A DNA stretch of 64,000 nt from Bifidobacterium panos (GCF_012932445.1 NZ_JAAIIJ010000012.1:1-64000); one strand, 5' to 3'; positions 50,867 to 60,981 are shown, numbered from the stretch's first letter. A program made the numbers and translations. The notes: a model not told the origin generated them from the letters alone.

Positions 50867-52516
50867 TCAGCGCCCGAACAGGCCGCCGATGCCGCCGCCG
50901 AGATTCGGCGGAAGATCGGGCATGCCGTTGCCGCCGTCGCCCATCAGCTCGTCAAGGCCGGCGGGCAGGGCCGGATTCTGCGGCTTCTTGGCGAACGCGG
51001 AACCGCCGCTTGAGCTCTTGCCCGCAAGACGGTCGCGCAACGCCTGCTCTTCGGCCTCGCGCTTCATCGGGTTGCCGGACTTGGAGCCCTTCTTCTTGTT
51101 TTTCTTGCCCTTGCCGTTCTTCTTGCCGCCGCCCGGCCCGCCGAAGCCAGGCATGCCGCCCATGCCGGCCTTGTTCGTCATGCGCTTCATCATCTTGGCG
51201 GCCTGCTCGAAGCGTTGCAGCAGCGCGTTCACGGCGGAGACGGTCACGCCGGAACCATAGGCGATACGCGCGCGGCGCGAGCCGTCGATAATGGAGGGAT
51301 CTCGCCGCTCGGCCGGCGTCATCGAGCGAATAATCGCCTCGGTGCGGTCGATTTCCTTCTCGTCGAACTGCTCCAGCTCCTTGCGGTGTTGAGCCATGCC
51401 GGGAATCATGCCCAACAGCGATTTCATCGAACCGAGCTTGCGCACTTGCTGCAACTGGTCCATGAAGTCGTCCAAACCGAACGAACCTTCGGCCATCTTC
51501 GCCGCGGCCTGACGCGCCTCTTCCTCGTCGAACTGCTTTTGCGCCTGTTCGATGAGCGTCATGATGTCGCCCATGTCGAGAATGCGCGAGGCCATGCGGT
51601 CGGGGTGGAAGACCTCGAAATCCTTCAGTCCCTCGCCGGTGGAGGTGAACAGAATCGGCTTGCCGGTCACGCTCGCCACCGACAGAGCCGCGCCGCCGCG
51701 CGCGTCGCCGTCGAGCTTGGAGAGCACCACGCCGGTGAAATCCACGCCCTCGTCAAAGGCCTTGGCCGTGCGCACCGCGTCCTGGCCGATCATCGCGTCG
51801 ATGACGAACAGAATTTCGTTGGGATTCACGGCGTCGCGGATGTCGCGCGCCTGCTTCATCAGCTCGTCGTCCACACCCAAGCGGCCGGCGGTGTCGATGA
51901 TCACCGTGTCATACAGCTTCTGCTTGGCCAGTTCGACGGCGTCGCGCGCCACTTTCACCGGGTCGCCCGAAGTTTGGCCGGGCGCAACCACCGCCTCGCC
52001 GCCGTCCGACTGCACACCCTTCTCGGGTGCATACACCGGCACGCCGGCGCGCTCGCCCACCACCTGCAACTGTGTCACCGCGTTCGGGCGCTGCAGGTCG
52101 GCCGCCACCAGCAGCGGCGTGTGGCCGGCGTCCTTGAGCCAATATCCCAGCTTGCCGGCGAGCGTGGTTTTACCGGCGCCCTGCAAGCCGGCGAGCATAA
52201 TCACCGTGGGCGGGTTCTTGGCGAAATTCAGCGGGCGGTCCACACCGGCACCGAGCACATCGGTCAGCTCGTCGTTGACGATCTTCACCACTTGCTGCGC
52301 GGGGTTGAGCGCCTGCGACACCTCGGTGCCCAGCGCCCGCTCGCGCACGCGGCCCGTGAAGGAACGCACCACGTCAAGCGCCACGTCGGCGTCGAGCAAC
52401 GCACGGCGAATCTCGCGTATTGTGCCGTCGATATCGGCTTCGGAAAGTTTGCCCTTGCTCTTCAGATGCTTGAACGCATTCGAGAGCCTGTCAGTCAAAG
52501 AACTAAATGCTGCCAT
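50867..52516 (-). CDS. ffh: Signal recognition particle protein Ffh (SRP54)
   Basis: A GTPase that targets nascent membrane proteins. The N domain is followed by the G domain with GLQGAGKTT (about 105-113), DTAGRLGVDDEL and SKLDGDARGGAAL. The Met-rich M domain follows (MDQLQQVRKLGSMKSLLGMIPG, RRARIAYGSG). A Gly/Lys/Asn-rich linker and a C-terminal tail (about 455-549) make it longer than the 450-residue E. coli protein. TAGACT lies 10 bases before the ATG and no clear Shine-Dalgarno is seen. No 4.5S RNA gene is in this window. Confidence 0.97.
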   Translation of the reverse strand: MAAFSSLTDRLSNAFKHLKSKGKLSEADIDGTIREIRRALLDADVALDVVRSFTGRVRERALGTEVSQALNPAQQVVKIVNDELTDVLGAGVDRPLNFAKNPPTVIMLAGLQGAGKTTLAGKLGYWLKDAGHTPLLVAADLQRPNAVTQLQVVGERAGVPVYAPEKGVQSDGGEAVVAPGQTSGDPVKVARDAVELAKQKLYDTVIIDTAGRLGVDDELMKQARDIRDAVNPNEILFVIDAMIGQDAVRTAKAFDEGVDFTGVVLSKLDGDARGGAALSVASVTGKPILFTSTGEGLKDFEVFHPDRMASRILDMGDIMTLIEQAQKQFDEEEARQAAAKMAEGSFGLDDFMDQLQQVRKLGSMKSLLGMIPGMAQHRKELEQFDEKEIDRTEAIIRSMTPAERRDPSIIDGSRRARIAYGSGVTVSAVNALLQRFEQAAKMMKRMTNKAGMGGMPGFGGPGGGKKNGKGKKNKKKGSKSGNPMKREAEEQALRDRLAGKSSSGGSAFAKKPQNPALPAGLDELMGDGGNGMPDLPPNLGGGIGGLFGR

Positions 52517-52549
52517 AATGCCACCCAGTCTATCGACCGCGGGGGAAAA

Positions 52550-54220
52550 CTACTTTAGGGACCAGGTGGGGCCTTGGGGGGTGTCTTCGATGACGATGCC
52601 GGCTTGTGTCAGCGCGTCGCGAATCGCATCGGCGCGGGCGAAGTCCTTGGCTTTGCGCGCTTCCTGACGTGCGGTGAGCTGATCGGCAATCAGCCTGTCG
52701 AGCACGGCATGTTCGCCGTTCTCGCTGCTCTCGCCATTGGGCGCGCCGCCCATCCACGGCTCGGCCAGCGGGTCCAGCCCAAGCGTGTCGAGCATGGCGC
52801 GCACGCTCACCAGCGTGGCACGCACCCGCGCCTTCGCTTCCACAGCATCCGCCGAATCGGCATGGTCGGCCAGCTCGCCCAGCTGCGTGTTGCCGGAACG
52901 AATCGCGGTGAAAATCGCCGCCGTCGCGCCCGACACATTGACATCGTCATTCATCGCCGCCACGAATTCATCCGGCAGCTCGTCGGCGCCAACCGAACGC
53001 ACCTCCTTGCCAGACGGCTGCTCGCCCACAGCCGCCCCCGCGCGCTCGATGAAGTTGCACACGCGCTCATACGCAGCCTTCGCTTCGGCCAGCGTCTGGT
53101 CGCTCCACTCCAGCATCGAGCGGTATTGCACGCCGCCCAGCGCGTAACGCACCACCCAAGCCGAGTTTTCGGCCAGCACCACCGGCACCGACAGCCCATT
53201 GCCCAGCGATTTCGACATCTTCTCGCCCTTGGTCGTCACCCACGCCGAATGCATCCAGTGTGCGGCGGAATCGTAACCGGCGGCGCGGGTCTGTGCCATC
53301 TCGTTCTCGTGGTGGGGGAATCGCAAGTCAAGCCCGCCGCCGTGGATGTCGAAACCGTCCTTCAGGTAACGGTGGCTCATCGCGGAACATTCGATATGCC
53401 AGCCAGGCCGCCCTAAGCCAAACGGCGTGTCCCAACGCGCGTCCAGCGGGTCGCTGTCTTTCGGCGCTTTCCACAGGGCGAAATCGCGCGGGTCGTGCTT
53501 GTCGGGCGAGGCATCCGCCGGGTCGACGGGATTGTATTTGTCGTCACCCGCCGCATCCACGCTCGGCCCCATGCGGTCGGCCACGGCCGCAGCCTCGTCG
53601 GTTTCATCAGCGACGCTCTGCTTCTGGTGCGTCAGCTCGCCGTAATGCGGCCAGCTCGCCACGTCGAAATACACATTGCCGGTCGGCTTGCCGTCAGCGC
53701 CGCTCACCACATAGGCGTGCCCGTTGTCGATAATGCGCTGAATCATGGCGATCATGTCCGGCATGTGCCCGGTGGCGCGCGGTTCGACGGTGGGTGGCAG
53801 CACGCCCAGTGCGTCATAGGCCTCGGTGAACTCGCGCTCGTAGTAATACGCGCGCGCCCACCACTGCTGCCCGGCCGCGGCGGCCTTGTCGAGAATCTTG
53901 TCGTCGATATCCGTCACATTGCGCACGAACGTCACCTGATAGCCCAGCTTCACCAGCCAACGGCGCACGATGTCGAACGCCACCGCCGCGCGAATATGCC
54001 CGATATGCGGGGAAGACTGCACCGTCGCACCGCACACATACATGCCCACCTGACCCGGCTTGATGGGAGCGAACGCGGCTGTCGCGTGCGTGGCTGTGTC
54101 ATACAGCTTCAGCCCCTGGGCGGCCTTGGAGAGTCCCGTATTGTCATTTCGACCGGCTGCTGCGGGTCCATTCGCCGGGTCTGAAGCGTTGAAATTCTGC
54201 GGTTCTTGGCTGTTTCCCAT
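52550..54220 (-). CDS. cysS: Cysteinyl-tRNA synthetase
   Basis: A class I synthetase. [16 protein letters not shown] holds the zinc Cys and HIGH motif (about 63-78), with HIECSAMS and HHENE zinc ligands and KMSKS near residue 330. At 556 residues it carries an acidic insert near 215-245 ([18 protein letters not shown]) and an extra N-terminal 35 residues. TACCCT 8 bases before the ATG suggests leaderless initiation. It diverges from the amidotransferase gene across 83 bases. Confidence 0.97.
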   Translation of the reverse strand: MGNSQEPQNFNASDPANGPAAAGRNDNTGLSKAAQGLKLYDTATHATAAFAPIKPGQVGMYVCGATVQSSPHIGHIRAAVAFDIVRRWLVKLGYQVTFVRNVTDIDDKILDKAAAAGQQWWARAYYYEREFTEAYDALGVLPPTVEPRATGHMPDMIAMIQRIIDNGHAYVVSGADGKPTGNVYFDVASWPHYGELTHQKQSVADETDEAAAVADRMGPSVDAAGDDKYNPVDPADASPDKHDPRDFALWKAPKDSDPLDARWDTPFGLGRPGWHIECSAMSHRYLKDGFDIHGGGLDLRFPHHENEMAQTRAAGYDSAAHWMHSAWVTTKGEKMSKSLGNGLSVPVVLAENSAWVVRYALGGVQYRSMLEWSDQTLAEAKAAYERVCNFIERAGAAVGEQPSGKEVRSVGADELPDEFVAAMNDDVNVSGATAAIFTAIRSGNTQLGELADHADSADAVEAKARVRATLVSVRAMLDTLGLDPLAEPWMGGAPNGESSENGEHAVLDRLIADQLTARQEARKAKDFARADAIRDALTQAGIVIEDTPQGPTWSLK

Positions 54221-54303
54221 AGGTCAACAGGGTAGGCAGGAAACCAGACAAGCGGCAATCGCCGTGAACTCTCGTTTACGTGGCCCGTGCCACAATAGGG
54301 GGC

Positions 54304-55026
54304 ATGACGCAATCGCAAGTGTTGATTCTGCAGCACGTCCCCTGGGAGAAGCCCGGGCGCATTCTCGACAGCTTGGACGACCTCAATCTGTCGTATCACA
54401 CACTGAACATCGTCGACATCAAAAAGCCCGATCTGCCTCAGTTTGACGAGATTGCCGGGCTGGTCATCATGGGCGGGCCAATGGGGGCCGCCGACGTCGA
54501 CAAACACCCGGGGCTGAAAGCGGAGGCCAAGTTGGCGCGCGCATGCGTCGCGGCGGGCAAACCGGTGCTGGGCGTGTGCCTGGGGCATCAGATCATCGCC
54601 ACCGCGCTCGGTGCGAAACTCAAGAAAGGCGATGCGCCGGAAATCGGTTTCGCGCCGATCAGCCGCCTGAACAAGCACGATTATTTTTCGATGTGGGACA
54701 AGAAAATCGACGTGTTGCACTGGCACAACGATGTGGTTACGCTGCCGGAGAGCGCGCAACCGTTGGCTCGCTCCGCCGGCACCAAGGTTCAGGCGTTCCG
54801 TGCGGGGTCGGCGCTGGGGCTGCAGTTCCATCTGGAAGTCACCGCTTCGGTGCTGGAGGAGTGGCTGGACGAGTCGCGCATGGTCAAGGAACTCAAGGCC
54901 GCAGGGTTTTCCAAGTCGAAGCTGCGTGAGGATTTCGCCCTATACGACCCGTTGCTCAGGCCGCTCGCCGAACAGGTGTTCTCTGGTTTCGCCGCCCGCT
55001 GCAGCAGTTGCGCCCAGTCACTATAG
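54304..55026 (+). CDS. Class I glutamine amidotransferase-like protein
   Basis: A 240-residue GATase1 domain. VLGVCLGHQIIA has the catalytic Cys (about 94), with His and Glu in LQFHLEV near 179-184. It resembles stand-alone GuaA-like amidotransferases (GMP synthase-related family) that lack a synthase domain; the substrate is unknown. CACAAT lies 7 bases before the ATG. Confidence 0.88.
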   Translation: MTQSQVLILQHVPWEKPGRILDSLDDLNLSYHTLNIVDIKKPDLPQFDEIAGLVIMGGPMGAADVDKHPGLKAEAKLARACVAAGKPVLGVCLGHQIIATALGAKLKKGDAPEIGFAPISRLNKHDYFSMWDKKIDVLHWHNDVVTLPESAQPLARSAGTKVQAFRAGSALGLQFHLEVTASVLEEWLDESRMVKELKAAGFSKSKLREDFALYDPLLRPLAEQVFSGFAARCSSCAQSL

Positions 55027-55043
55027 TGCTCGTTGATTTGCGC

Positions 55044-55141
55044 AAAAACGTACGCTGAGCAATCGTCAGTGTACGTTTTTTCATATGATTCGGCTGGTTT
55101 TGGAAATTTCGTACGCTGAGGCGTTGTCAGTGTACGTTTTT
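55044..55141 (+). terminator. Tandem CGTACGCTG terminator hairpins (locus 2)
   Basis: CGTACGCTGA...TCAGTGTACG hairpins at 55049-55075 and 55110-55136, each with T5-T6 after it. GGAAATTTCGTACGCTG between them matches 22152-22168. The first lies just after the amidotransferase stop. Confidence 0.8.
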
Positions 55142-55191
55142 GCCCAAGTACGGGTGTCCGAGGTATTGCCGCCGCGCTAGATTGGTGGATT

Positions 55192-57282
55192 ATGCCGACG
55201 TATGACTTAGGGCTGGAGCGCGTGTCGCTCGCATTCGCAACGAAAACCATCTTCACCGACGTGACGCAGGGCGTGTTCGAGGGCGACCGCATCGGCATCG
55301 TCGGTCGCAACGGCGACGGCAAATCCACGCTGTTGCACCTGCTGGGCGGCACCAGGGAGCCCGATTCCGGGCGCGTGACCCGCCGCGGCGGCCTGACCTT
55401 CGGCATGCTCGATCAGCGCGACCCTCTTGACGACAGCGCCACCGTGCGCCAAGCCGCGCTCGCCAACCGTGCCGATTACGAATGGGCGTCCGACAACACG
55501 TCGCGCGAAATCGTGCAAGCGCTGCTGGGCGGCATCAGTCTGGACGCAACGGTCGGTTCTCTGTCCGGCGGCCAGCGCCGTCGCGCGGATCTGGCGCGTC
55601 TGCTGCTGGGCGATTGGGATATTCTCGCGTTGGATGAGCCTACGAATCACTTGGATGTCGTGACGATTCACTGGCTGGCCGAGCACCTGAAGAACCGTTG
55701 GGGCAAGGGGCAGGGCGCGCTGTTGCTGGTCACTCACGACCGCTGGTTTCTGGACGAGGTGTGCGAGTCGATGTGGGAGGTTCACGACGGCACCATCGAG
55801 CCGTTCGAGGGCGGCTATTCGGCTTATATGCTGCAGCGCGTCGAGCGCGACCGTCAGGCCGACGTGCGCGAAACGAAGCGCCGCAACCTCGCACGCAAGG
55901 AGCTGGCGTGGCTGACGCGCGGCGCCCGCGCCCGCTCCACCAAGCAGAAGTTCCACGTCAAGGCCGCGCGCGAGCTGATCGCAGACGTGCCGCCCATGCG
56001 CAACACGCTGGAATTGAAGCAGATGGCCACCTCGCGCCTCGGCAAGCAGGTGGTCGATCTGATCGATGTCACGCAGATTTTCAGCAATGAGGCCGCCGCC
56101 GCGGCGATTGACCCCGATGTGGCGCAATCCGCCAGTCGCGTCGATGTGGTCGATTCGCTGGTCGCCGAGCCGAAGGTGTATGGTTCCGTCGAATTGTCTG
56201 TCGATTGCCCTGAGCAGGACAAGCGTTTGATTGACGCCGGTGTCGCGCGAGAGGGCTGGCAAGACGAGAGTGGCGACGAAACCGCCGCCACACACCACAT
56301 CACCGTCACCGGCCGCAAGATTCTCGACGACGTGACTTGGCTGATTGGCCCCGGCGACCGCTTTGGCATCGTCGGCGCGAACGGCGCGGGCAAATCCACG
56401 CTGCTCAAGGTGCTGGACGGCACCATCACACCCACCGCGGGGCATGTGAATATCGGCAAGACCGTCAGGTTCGCGGTGCTTTCGCAACGGCTCGACGAAC
56501 TGGAAAAACTGGGCAAATACAAGGTCAAGGAAGTGCTTTCGCGCTACAAGCCCAGCTACATCGTGGACGGCAAGGAAACCACGCCCGGCCAGATGATGGA
56601 GCGGCTTGGGTTCTCCGCGGCTCAGTTGATGACGCCGATCAGGGATTTGTCCGGCGGCCAGAAGCGCCGTATGCAGTTGTTGCTGATTCTGCTTGATGAG
56701 CCAAACGTGCTCATTATGGACGAGCCGGGCAACGATTTGGACACCGATATGCTCGCCGTCATGGAGGATCTGCTCGACACTTGGCCGGGCACACTGATTG
56801 TGGTGTCGCATGACCGGTATTTGCTGGAGCGCGTCACCGACGAGCAGTTCGCGCTGATTGGCGGCAAAGTGCGCCATTTGCCGGGTGGCGTCGATGATTA
56901 TCTGAAGATGATCGAGCAAGCGCACAGTGGCGGTGCTGGCAGCCAGTCCGCATCAACGAAAGCCGCGGGGGATGGGCCGTCCGACGGAAGCGGTGCTTCT
57001 GGAGATGCGCGTTCCGCTGACCAACACGCCGCAAAACCCGCGGATGGCGCGGGCGAGCTGACCGGCAAGGAGCGTCACGATGCCACGCGCCGTGTCAACG
57101 CCATCGAGCGTAAACTCGCCAAGCTCGAGGAGCAGAAGGCGGGGGTCGAGCAGCAGATGGCCGCGCACGACCCCGCCGACTATGAGGGTTTGAACGCCCT
57201 CAATGCCCAGTTGCAGTCCCTTGCCGCCGAATCGGAATCTCTCGAAACCGAGTGGCTCGATCTTTCCGAGCGACTCGGATAA
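55192..57282 (+). CDS. ABC-F family ATPase (Uup/EttA-like)
   Basis: A 696-residue cytoplasmic protein with two ABC domains and no membrane part. The first has VGRNGDGKSTLL, LSGGQRRRADLARLLL and LALDEPTNHLD. The second has VGANGAGKSTLL, LSGGQKRRMQL and IMDEPGNDLD. A long linker lies between them, and a C-terminal coiled coil (RRVNAIERKLAKLEEQK) is Uup-like. ABC-F proteins act on the ribosome or, for Uup, on DNA-related processes. It is unlikely to be an exporter. TAGATT lies 8 bases before the ATG. Confidence 0.92.
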   Translation: MPTYDLGLERVSLAFATKTIFTDVTQGVFEGDRIGIVGRNGDGKSTLLHLLGGTREPDSGRVTRRGGLTFGMLDQRDPLDDSATVRQAALANRADYEWASDNTSREIVQALLGGISLDATVGSLSGGQRRRADLARLLLGDWDILALDEPTNHLDVVTIHWLAEHLKNRWGKGQGALLLVTHDRWFLDEVCESMWEVHDGTIEPFEGGYSAYMLQRVERDRQADVRETKRRNLARKELAWLTRGARARSTKQKFHVKAARELIADVPPMRNTLELKQMATSRLGKQVVDLIDVTQIFSNEAAAAAIDPDVAQSASRVDVVDSLVAEPKVYGSVELSVDCPEQDKRLIDAGVAREGWQDESGDETAATHHITVTGRKILDDVTWLIGPGDRFGIVGANGAGKSTLLKVLDGTITPTAGHVNIGKTVRFAVLSQRLDELEKLGKYKVKEVLSRYKPSYIVDGKETTPGQMMERLGFSAAQLMTPIRDLSGGQKRRMQLLLILLDEPNVLIMDEPGNDLDTDMLAVMEDLLDTWPGTLIVVSHDRYLLERVTDEQFALIGGKVRHLPGGVDDYLKMIEQAHSGGAGSQSASTKAAGDGPSDGSGASGDARSADQHAAKPADGAGELTGKERHDATRRVNAIERKLAKLEEQKAGVEQQMAAHDPADYEGLNALNAQLQSLAAESESLETEWLDLSERLG

Positions 57283-57296
57283 GGGTGTGGCTGTAA

Positions 57297-57470
57297 GATT
57301 TCTCGACTTCACCCTTCGGGCTCCGCTCGAAATGACATTGAACGGGTCGGGTTTCGCTCAGAATGGATAATGAGTGGGCACATTCCGTTGCTTGTCATTT
57401 CGACCGGAGTGGGTGTTCTGTTTATTGTCATTTCGACCGGAGCGGCGCAGCCGCGTAGCGGAGAAATCTT
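57297..57470. repeat. TGTCATTTCGACCGGAG-type repeats
   Basis: One inverted unit (AAGATTTCTC...GAAATGACA, 57297-57336) faces a partial unit (57391-57410) and a full unit (57427-57470, ending GAGAAATCTT). They can pair over a long stem between the convergent ABC-F and ilvN genes. Similar TTGTCATTTCGAG motifs are at 32260-32305. Confidence 0.6.
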
Positions 57471-57505
57471 GCCGTGTAACGACTTGTCGGTGTTTGGTCT
57501 ATAGA

Positions 57506-57559
57506 CGCTCGCGACGCTATCGCTGCTCGCTGTTGCGTTGAACCCACTGGGTTCAACGC
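57506..57559 (+). repeat. Arm-plus-variable-hairpin element overlapping the ilvN stop
   Basis: The conserved arm (57506-57532) is followed by GCGTTGAACCC, loop ACT, GGGTTCAACGC (57535-57559). One stem strand contains the ilvN TGA and last Arg codon, so the element's variable stem is partly made from gene sequence. Confidence 0.6.
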
Positions 57560-58104
57560 CCCGTGATCTCCGAACCGATGACTTTTTCGCTGAGGGCCTT
57601 GGGGCCGCGGGTGACGGCGACGGCGCCGGAACGCACCAACTCCACCACGCCGTAATGCTCCAGCAACCCGAGCAGCGCGTCGATCTTGCCCTCCGCGCCG
57701 GTGGCTTCGATGGTCAGCGATTCGGGGTTGACATCCACCACGCGCACGCGGAACAGACGCACGATCTCCAGCACGTCGGAACGATTCGACTCATCCGCCG
57801 CCACCTTGATCAGCACCAGCTCGCGTTCCACGGTGGTCTTCGGATCAAGCTCGACGATCTTCAGCACATGCAGCAGTTTGTTGAGCTGCTTGATGATCTG
57901 CTCCAGCGGAACGGCCTCCACATCAGCCGTCACGGTGATGCGTGAGATGTCCGGCCGCTCGGTGGGGGAGACGGACAGCGAGTTGATGTTGAACGAGCGG
58001 CGTGCGAACAGGCCGGCCACGCGGGACAGCACGCCGGGGCGGTTCTCCACCAGCACCGACAGCGTGTGGCGCACGGAACCCGATCCAGATGCAGGATATG
58101 CCAT
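57553..58104 (-). CDS. ilvN: Acetolactate synthase small (regulatory) subunit
   Basis: A 183-residue protein with an ACT domain (HTLSVLVENRPGVLSRVAGLFARRSFNINSL) that binds valine for feedback control, and a C-terminal ALS small-subunit domain (LALIKV-type ELVLIKVAADES). ATG 58104 follows GAGGGGAGAAC, 14 bases after the ilvB stop; the GTG at 58122 overlaps ilvB and is less likely. Confidence 0.96.
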   Translation of the reverse strand: MAYPASGSGSVRHTLSVLVENRPGVLSRVAGLFARRSFNINSLSVSPTERPDISRITVTADVEAVPLEQIIKQLNKLLHVLKIVELDPKTTVERELVLIKVAADESNRSDVLEIVRLFRVRVVDVNPESLTIEATGAEGKIDALLGLLEHYGVVELVRSGAVAVTRGPKALSEKVIGSEITGR

Positions 58105-58118
58105 GATGTTCTCCCCTC

Positions 58119-60032
58119 TCACTTCTCGCTCGTTGTCTTGTTGGCATCGATATCGACGATGCCAGTCGGTTTGCGCAACGGCTTGACACCCGGCATATAA
58201 GTCACGTCGTCATTGGATGCGCCAGCCGAGACCATCGGCCACACCATTGCGTCCTTCCACACGCGGAAGTCGATGAGCACCGGGCGATCGTTGATTTCAT
58301 TCGCGCGCTTGATGGCCTGGGCCGCCTCTTCCTCGGTGAACGCACGCATGCCGACGCAACCATACGCCTCGGCCAGCTTGACGAAATCGGGCACCTCAAG
58401 AGGCAGATCGTCAGCCGCCGCCTGCTGGCTGCCCTCGGCACCATGCGTCTCGCCGTCCAGCAGGTTCGTGGCCGAATAATGACGCTCATAGAACAGCGTC
58501 TGCCACTGGCGCACCATGCCATACACGGAGTTGTTGAGAATGGCGATTTTCACCGGCGCGCCGTCATGGAACGCCGCGGCCAGCTCCTCCGAGGTCATCT
58601 GGAAGGAGCCGTCGCCGTCGATCAGCCACACCGGGCCGCCCTTCAAACCGATGGAGGCGCCGATGGCCGCGGGCAAGCCGTAACCCATCGTGCCCAAGCC
58701 GCCCGAGGAGATCCACGAGTTCGGCTTCTCGAAGTCGATAAGCTGCGCGCCCCACATCTGATGCTGCCCCACGCCGGTCACCCACACGGTGTCGGGGTCG
58801 GCCATCTCGGAAAGCTTCTTGACCACCCATTGCGGCGCGAGCGAACCATCTGTAGGTTCCTCCCACGTAATCGGATAACGCTCAAGCCAGTCGTGAATCG
58901 CATTCCACCAAGGCTTCAAGTCGGGCTTGCCTTGGATGGCCTGTGTGCGCTCGATGGCGGGGATGAGGTCGGCCAGAACGGCGGATACATCACCCACGAT
59001 GGGCACGTCCGGCTGGCGGTTCTTGCCGATTTCCGCGGGATCGATGTCAATATGGATCACGCGGGCGGCAGGCGCGAAAGCCTCCAGCTTGCCGGTCACG
59101 CGGTCGTCGAATCGCGCGCCGATGGCCACCAGCAAATCGCAGCGCTGCACCGCGCCGGTGGCCGCGATGGTGCCGTGCATGCCCAACATGCCAAGCACTT
59201 TCGGGTCGCTGTCGGGCACCACGCCGCGCGCAGGCAATGTGGTGACGATCGGCGCGCCGGTCACGTCCGCGAGCTTCTTGACCAGCTCGCCCGCGTTGGA
59301 ACGCACCGCGCCGCCACCCACATACAGCACCGGGCGGTAGGACTGGCCGAACAGCCTGGCCGCATCGTTAAGCACATGCCCATGCGCCTTGGTGGTGGGA
59401 TTGTAGCCGGGCAGAATCATGCGCTGCGGCCACGAATAATACATCTCGCCCGTCTGCGCCGTCTTGGTGACATCCACCACCACCGGGCCGGGGCGGCCGG
59501 AATTGGCCACATAATAAGCCTCGGCCAGCACGCGCGGAATGTCCTGCGCGGAGGTGACCAAGTACGAATGCTTGACCACCGGGTAGGTGGCCCCCACGAT
59601 GTCCGCCTCCTGGAAGGCATCGGTGCCAATCGAATCGACGCCCACCTGGCCGGTGATCACCACCATCGGCACGGAGTCCATATTCGCGTCGGCAATCGGG
59701 GTGATCATATTCGTCGCGCCCGGGCCGGACGTCACGAGGCACACGCCCACTTGGCCGGTGGCCAGCGCGTAGCCCTCGGCGGCGTGGCCGGCGGCTTGCT
59801 CGTGGCGCATCAGCATGAAGCGGAACTTCGTTTTGGAATTGATTTGGTGATATACCGGCAGAATCGCGCCGCCCGGCACGCCGAACACGTCGGTCACGCC
59901 CAGGTCTTCCAGCGTACGAACCAGTGCGTGGGCACCGGTCATCTTCTCTCCGTCGGTGATGGTCTGCTTGTCGTCGTGCACGGATGCTTTGGGCACGGCG
60001 CTGAATGCCTGCAGAGGTGTCGGTAAAGCCAT
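58119..60032 (-). CDS. ilvB: Acetolactate synthase large (catalytic) subunit
   Basis: A ThDP- and FAD-dependent enzyme at the start of valine, isoleucine and leucine synthesis. Its 637 residues include FGVPGGAILPVYHQI with EQAAGHAAEGYA (catalytic Glu), the FAD region and the ThDP motif IDGDGSFQMTSEELAAAFHDG (about 470-490) ending with NN. ATG 60032 (MALPTPLQAF) is preceded by GAGAGGAATC. It forms an operon with ilvN. Confidence 0.97.
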   Translation of the reverse strand: MALPTPLQAFSAVPKASVHDDKQTITDGEKMTGAHALVRTLEDLGVTDVFGVPGGAILPVYHQINSKTKFRFMLMRHEQAAGHAAEGYALATGQVGVCLVTSGPGATNMITPIADANMDSVPMVVITGQVGVDSIGTDAFQEADIVGATYPVVKHSYLVTSAQDIPRVLAEAYYVANSGRPGPVVVDVTKTAQTGEMYYSWPQRMILPGYNPTTKAHGHVLNDAARLFGQSYRPVLYVGGGAVRSNAGELVKKLADVTGAPIVTTLPARGVVPDSDPKVLGMLGMHGTIAATGAVQRCDLLVAIGARFDDRVTGKLEAFAPAARVIHIDIDPAEIGKNRQPDVPIVGDVSAVLADLIPAIERTQAIQGKPDLKPWWNAIHDWLERYPITWEEPTDGSLAPQWVVKKLSEMADPDTVWVTGVGQHQMWGAQLIDFEKPNSWISSGGLGTMGYGLPAAIGASIGLKGGPVWLIDGDGSFQMTSEELAAAFHDGAPVKIAILNNSVYGMVRQWQTLFYERHYSATNLLDGETHGAEGSQQAAADDLPLEVPDFVKLAEAYGCVGMRAFTEEEAAQAIKRANEINDRPVLIDFRVWKDAMVWPMVSAGASNDDVTYMPGVKPLRKPTGIVDIDANKTTSEK

Positions 60033-60270
60033 GATTCCTCTCACATCTCAAAAGGTTCCCGCCGCGCCGCACTGCCGGGCGCTGGTATCCCCCCGTGCGG
60101 CTTGGCCTCGTTGCGCAGGCTGGGCTTGTGGCCGTGTGCTTTGAGCGCTTTGATTACCAGTCTATTCGACTGTTAGACCTTTGCGTGGCGTGGCTTGCTG
60201 TGTGGACACGGTTGGACACAGTTGTGTGGATATGACTATGTGGGCACAGCTGGTGGGCAACCCCGTCGTT
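60033..60270 (-). promoter_or_regulatory. ilvB upstream region
   Basis: No gene is seen. On the minus strand a TAGACT box occurs near 60160. The stretch 60198-60245 has repeated GTGTGGACAC-like words. I looked for an Ile/Val/Leu-rich leader peptide and a T-box and found neither clearly. Confidence 0.3.
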
Positions 60271-60981
60271 TCAGCTGTCCAACCGCTTATATGCCGCTTC
60301 GGCGGCGGCCAGTTGCGCCTTGCGTTTGGATGACCCCTCGCCGGTGCCGGCAATCGCCTCGTCGTCGCCCAGCGACACTCGCGCCGTGAACACCTGCGCG
60401 TATTGAGGCCCCGAAACGGCCATGTGGTAAACCGGCTCCCCTTTGCCGAGCTCGTGCGCCTTCACCGTCAGCGACGTCTTCCAATCGAGCGCCGGCCCCT
60501 CGCCCGCCACCTCGTCAAGCGTGTCGTCGATCAGGTGATGCACCACCTCGCGCGCCTCGTCGATGCCGTGCTCAAGAAACGTCGCGCCGATCAGTGACTC
60601 CACAATGTCGCACAGAATCGAGCTTTTATTCGCCCCTCCTTGCGACGCCTCGCCAATCCCGAGCAGAATGTACGGCTCGACATGCAGTTTGGTGCGGGCA
60701 ATCGCGCTCAAAGCCTCCTCGCTCACCGCCTTCGCGCGCATCTTCGCCAACTGCCCCTCGCTCATATCGGGGTGCAGGCGGAACAGCGTCTCCGTGGCGA
60801 CGAGCTCAAGCACCGCGTCTCCCAGGAACTCAAGCCGCTCGTAATGCTTCGCTCCGGGGTGCTCGTGCGCGAAGGATCGGTGGGTGAGCGCTTGCACCAG
60901 CAGATCGGGGCTCAGCGTGGTGCCCAGCGCTTGGAGCAGTTCATTGCCGTTCGTCGGCTGCGTGTCGTCTGTGTGTGTCAT
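60271..60981 (-). CDS. rnc: Ribonuclease III
   Basis: A double-strand-specific RNase, 236 residues. The catalytic signature is ERLEFLGDAVLEL (about 44-56), with DIVESLIGATFLEHG containing the second Asp/Glu pair and a C-terminal dsRNA-binding domain (DWKTSLTVKAHELGKGEPVY, KRKAQLAAAEAAYKRL). AAGGAATC precedes the ATG. It follows rpmF on the same strand after a terminator. Confidence 0.97.
   Translation of the reverse strand: MTHTDDTQPTNGNELLQALGTTLSPDLLVQALTHRSFAHEHPGAKHYERLEFLGDAVLELVATETLFRLHPDMSEGQLAKMRAKAVSEEALSAIARTKLHVEPYILLGIGEASQGGANKSSILCDIVESLIGATFLEHGIDEAREVVHHLIDDTLDEVAGEGPALDWKTSLTVKAHELGKGEPVYHMAVSGPQYAQVFTARVSLGDDEAIAGTGEGSSKRKAQLAAAEAAYKRLDS

Noticed and set aside
50867-52516. 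4.5S/SRP RNA gene near ffh
   Set aside because: No GGAA-tetraloop helix 8 sequence was found in the flanking non-coding DNA, which is very short.
60033-60270. Branched-chain attenuator before ilvB
   Set aside because: Searched on the minus strand; no Ile/Val/Leu-rich leader and no hairpin with a T run.
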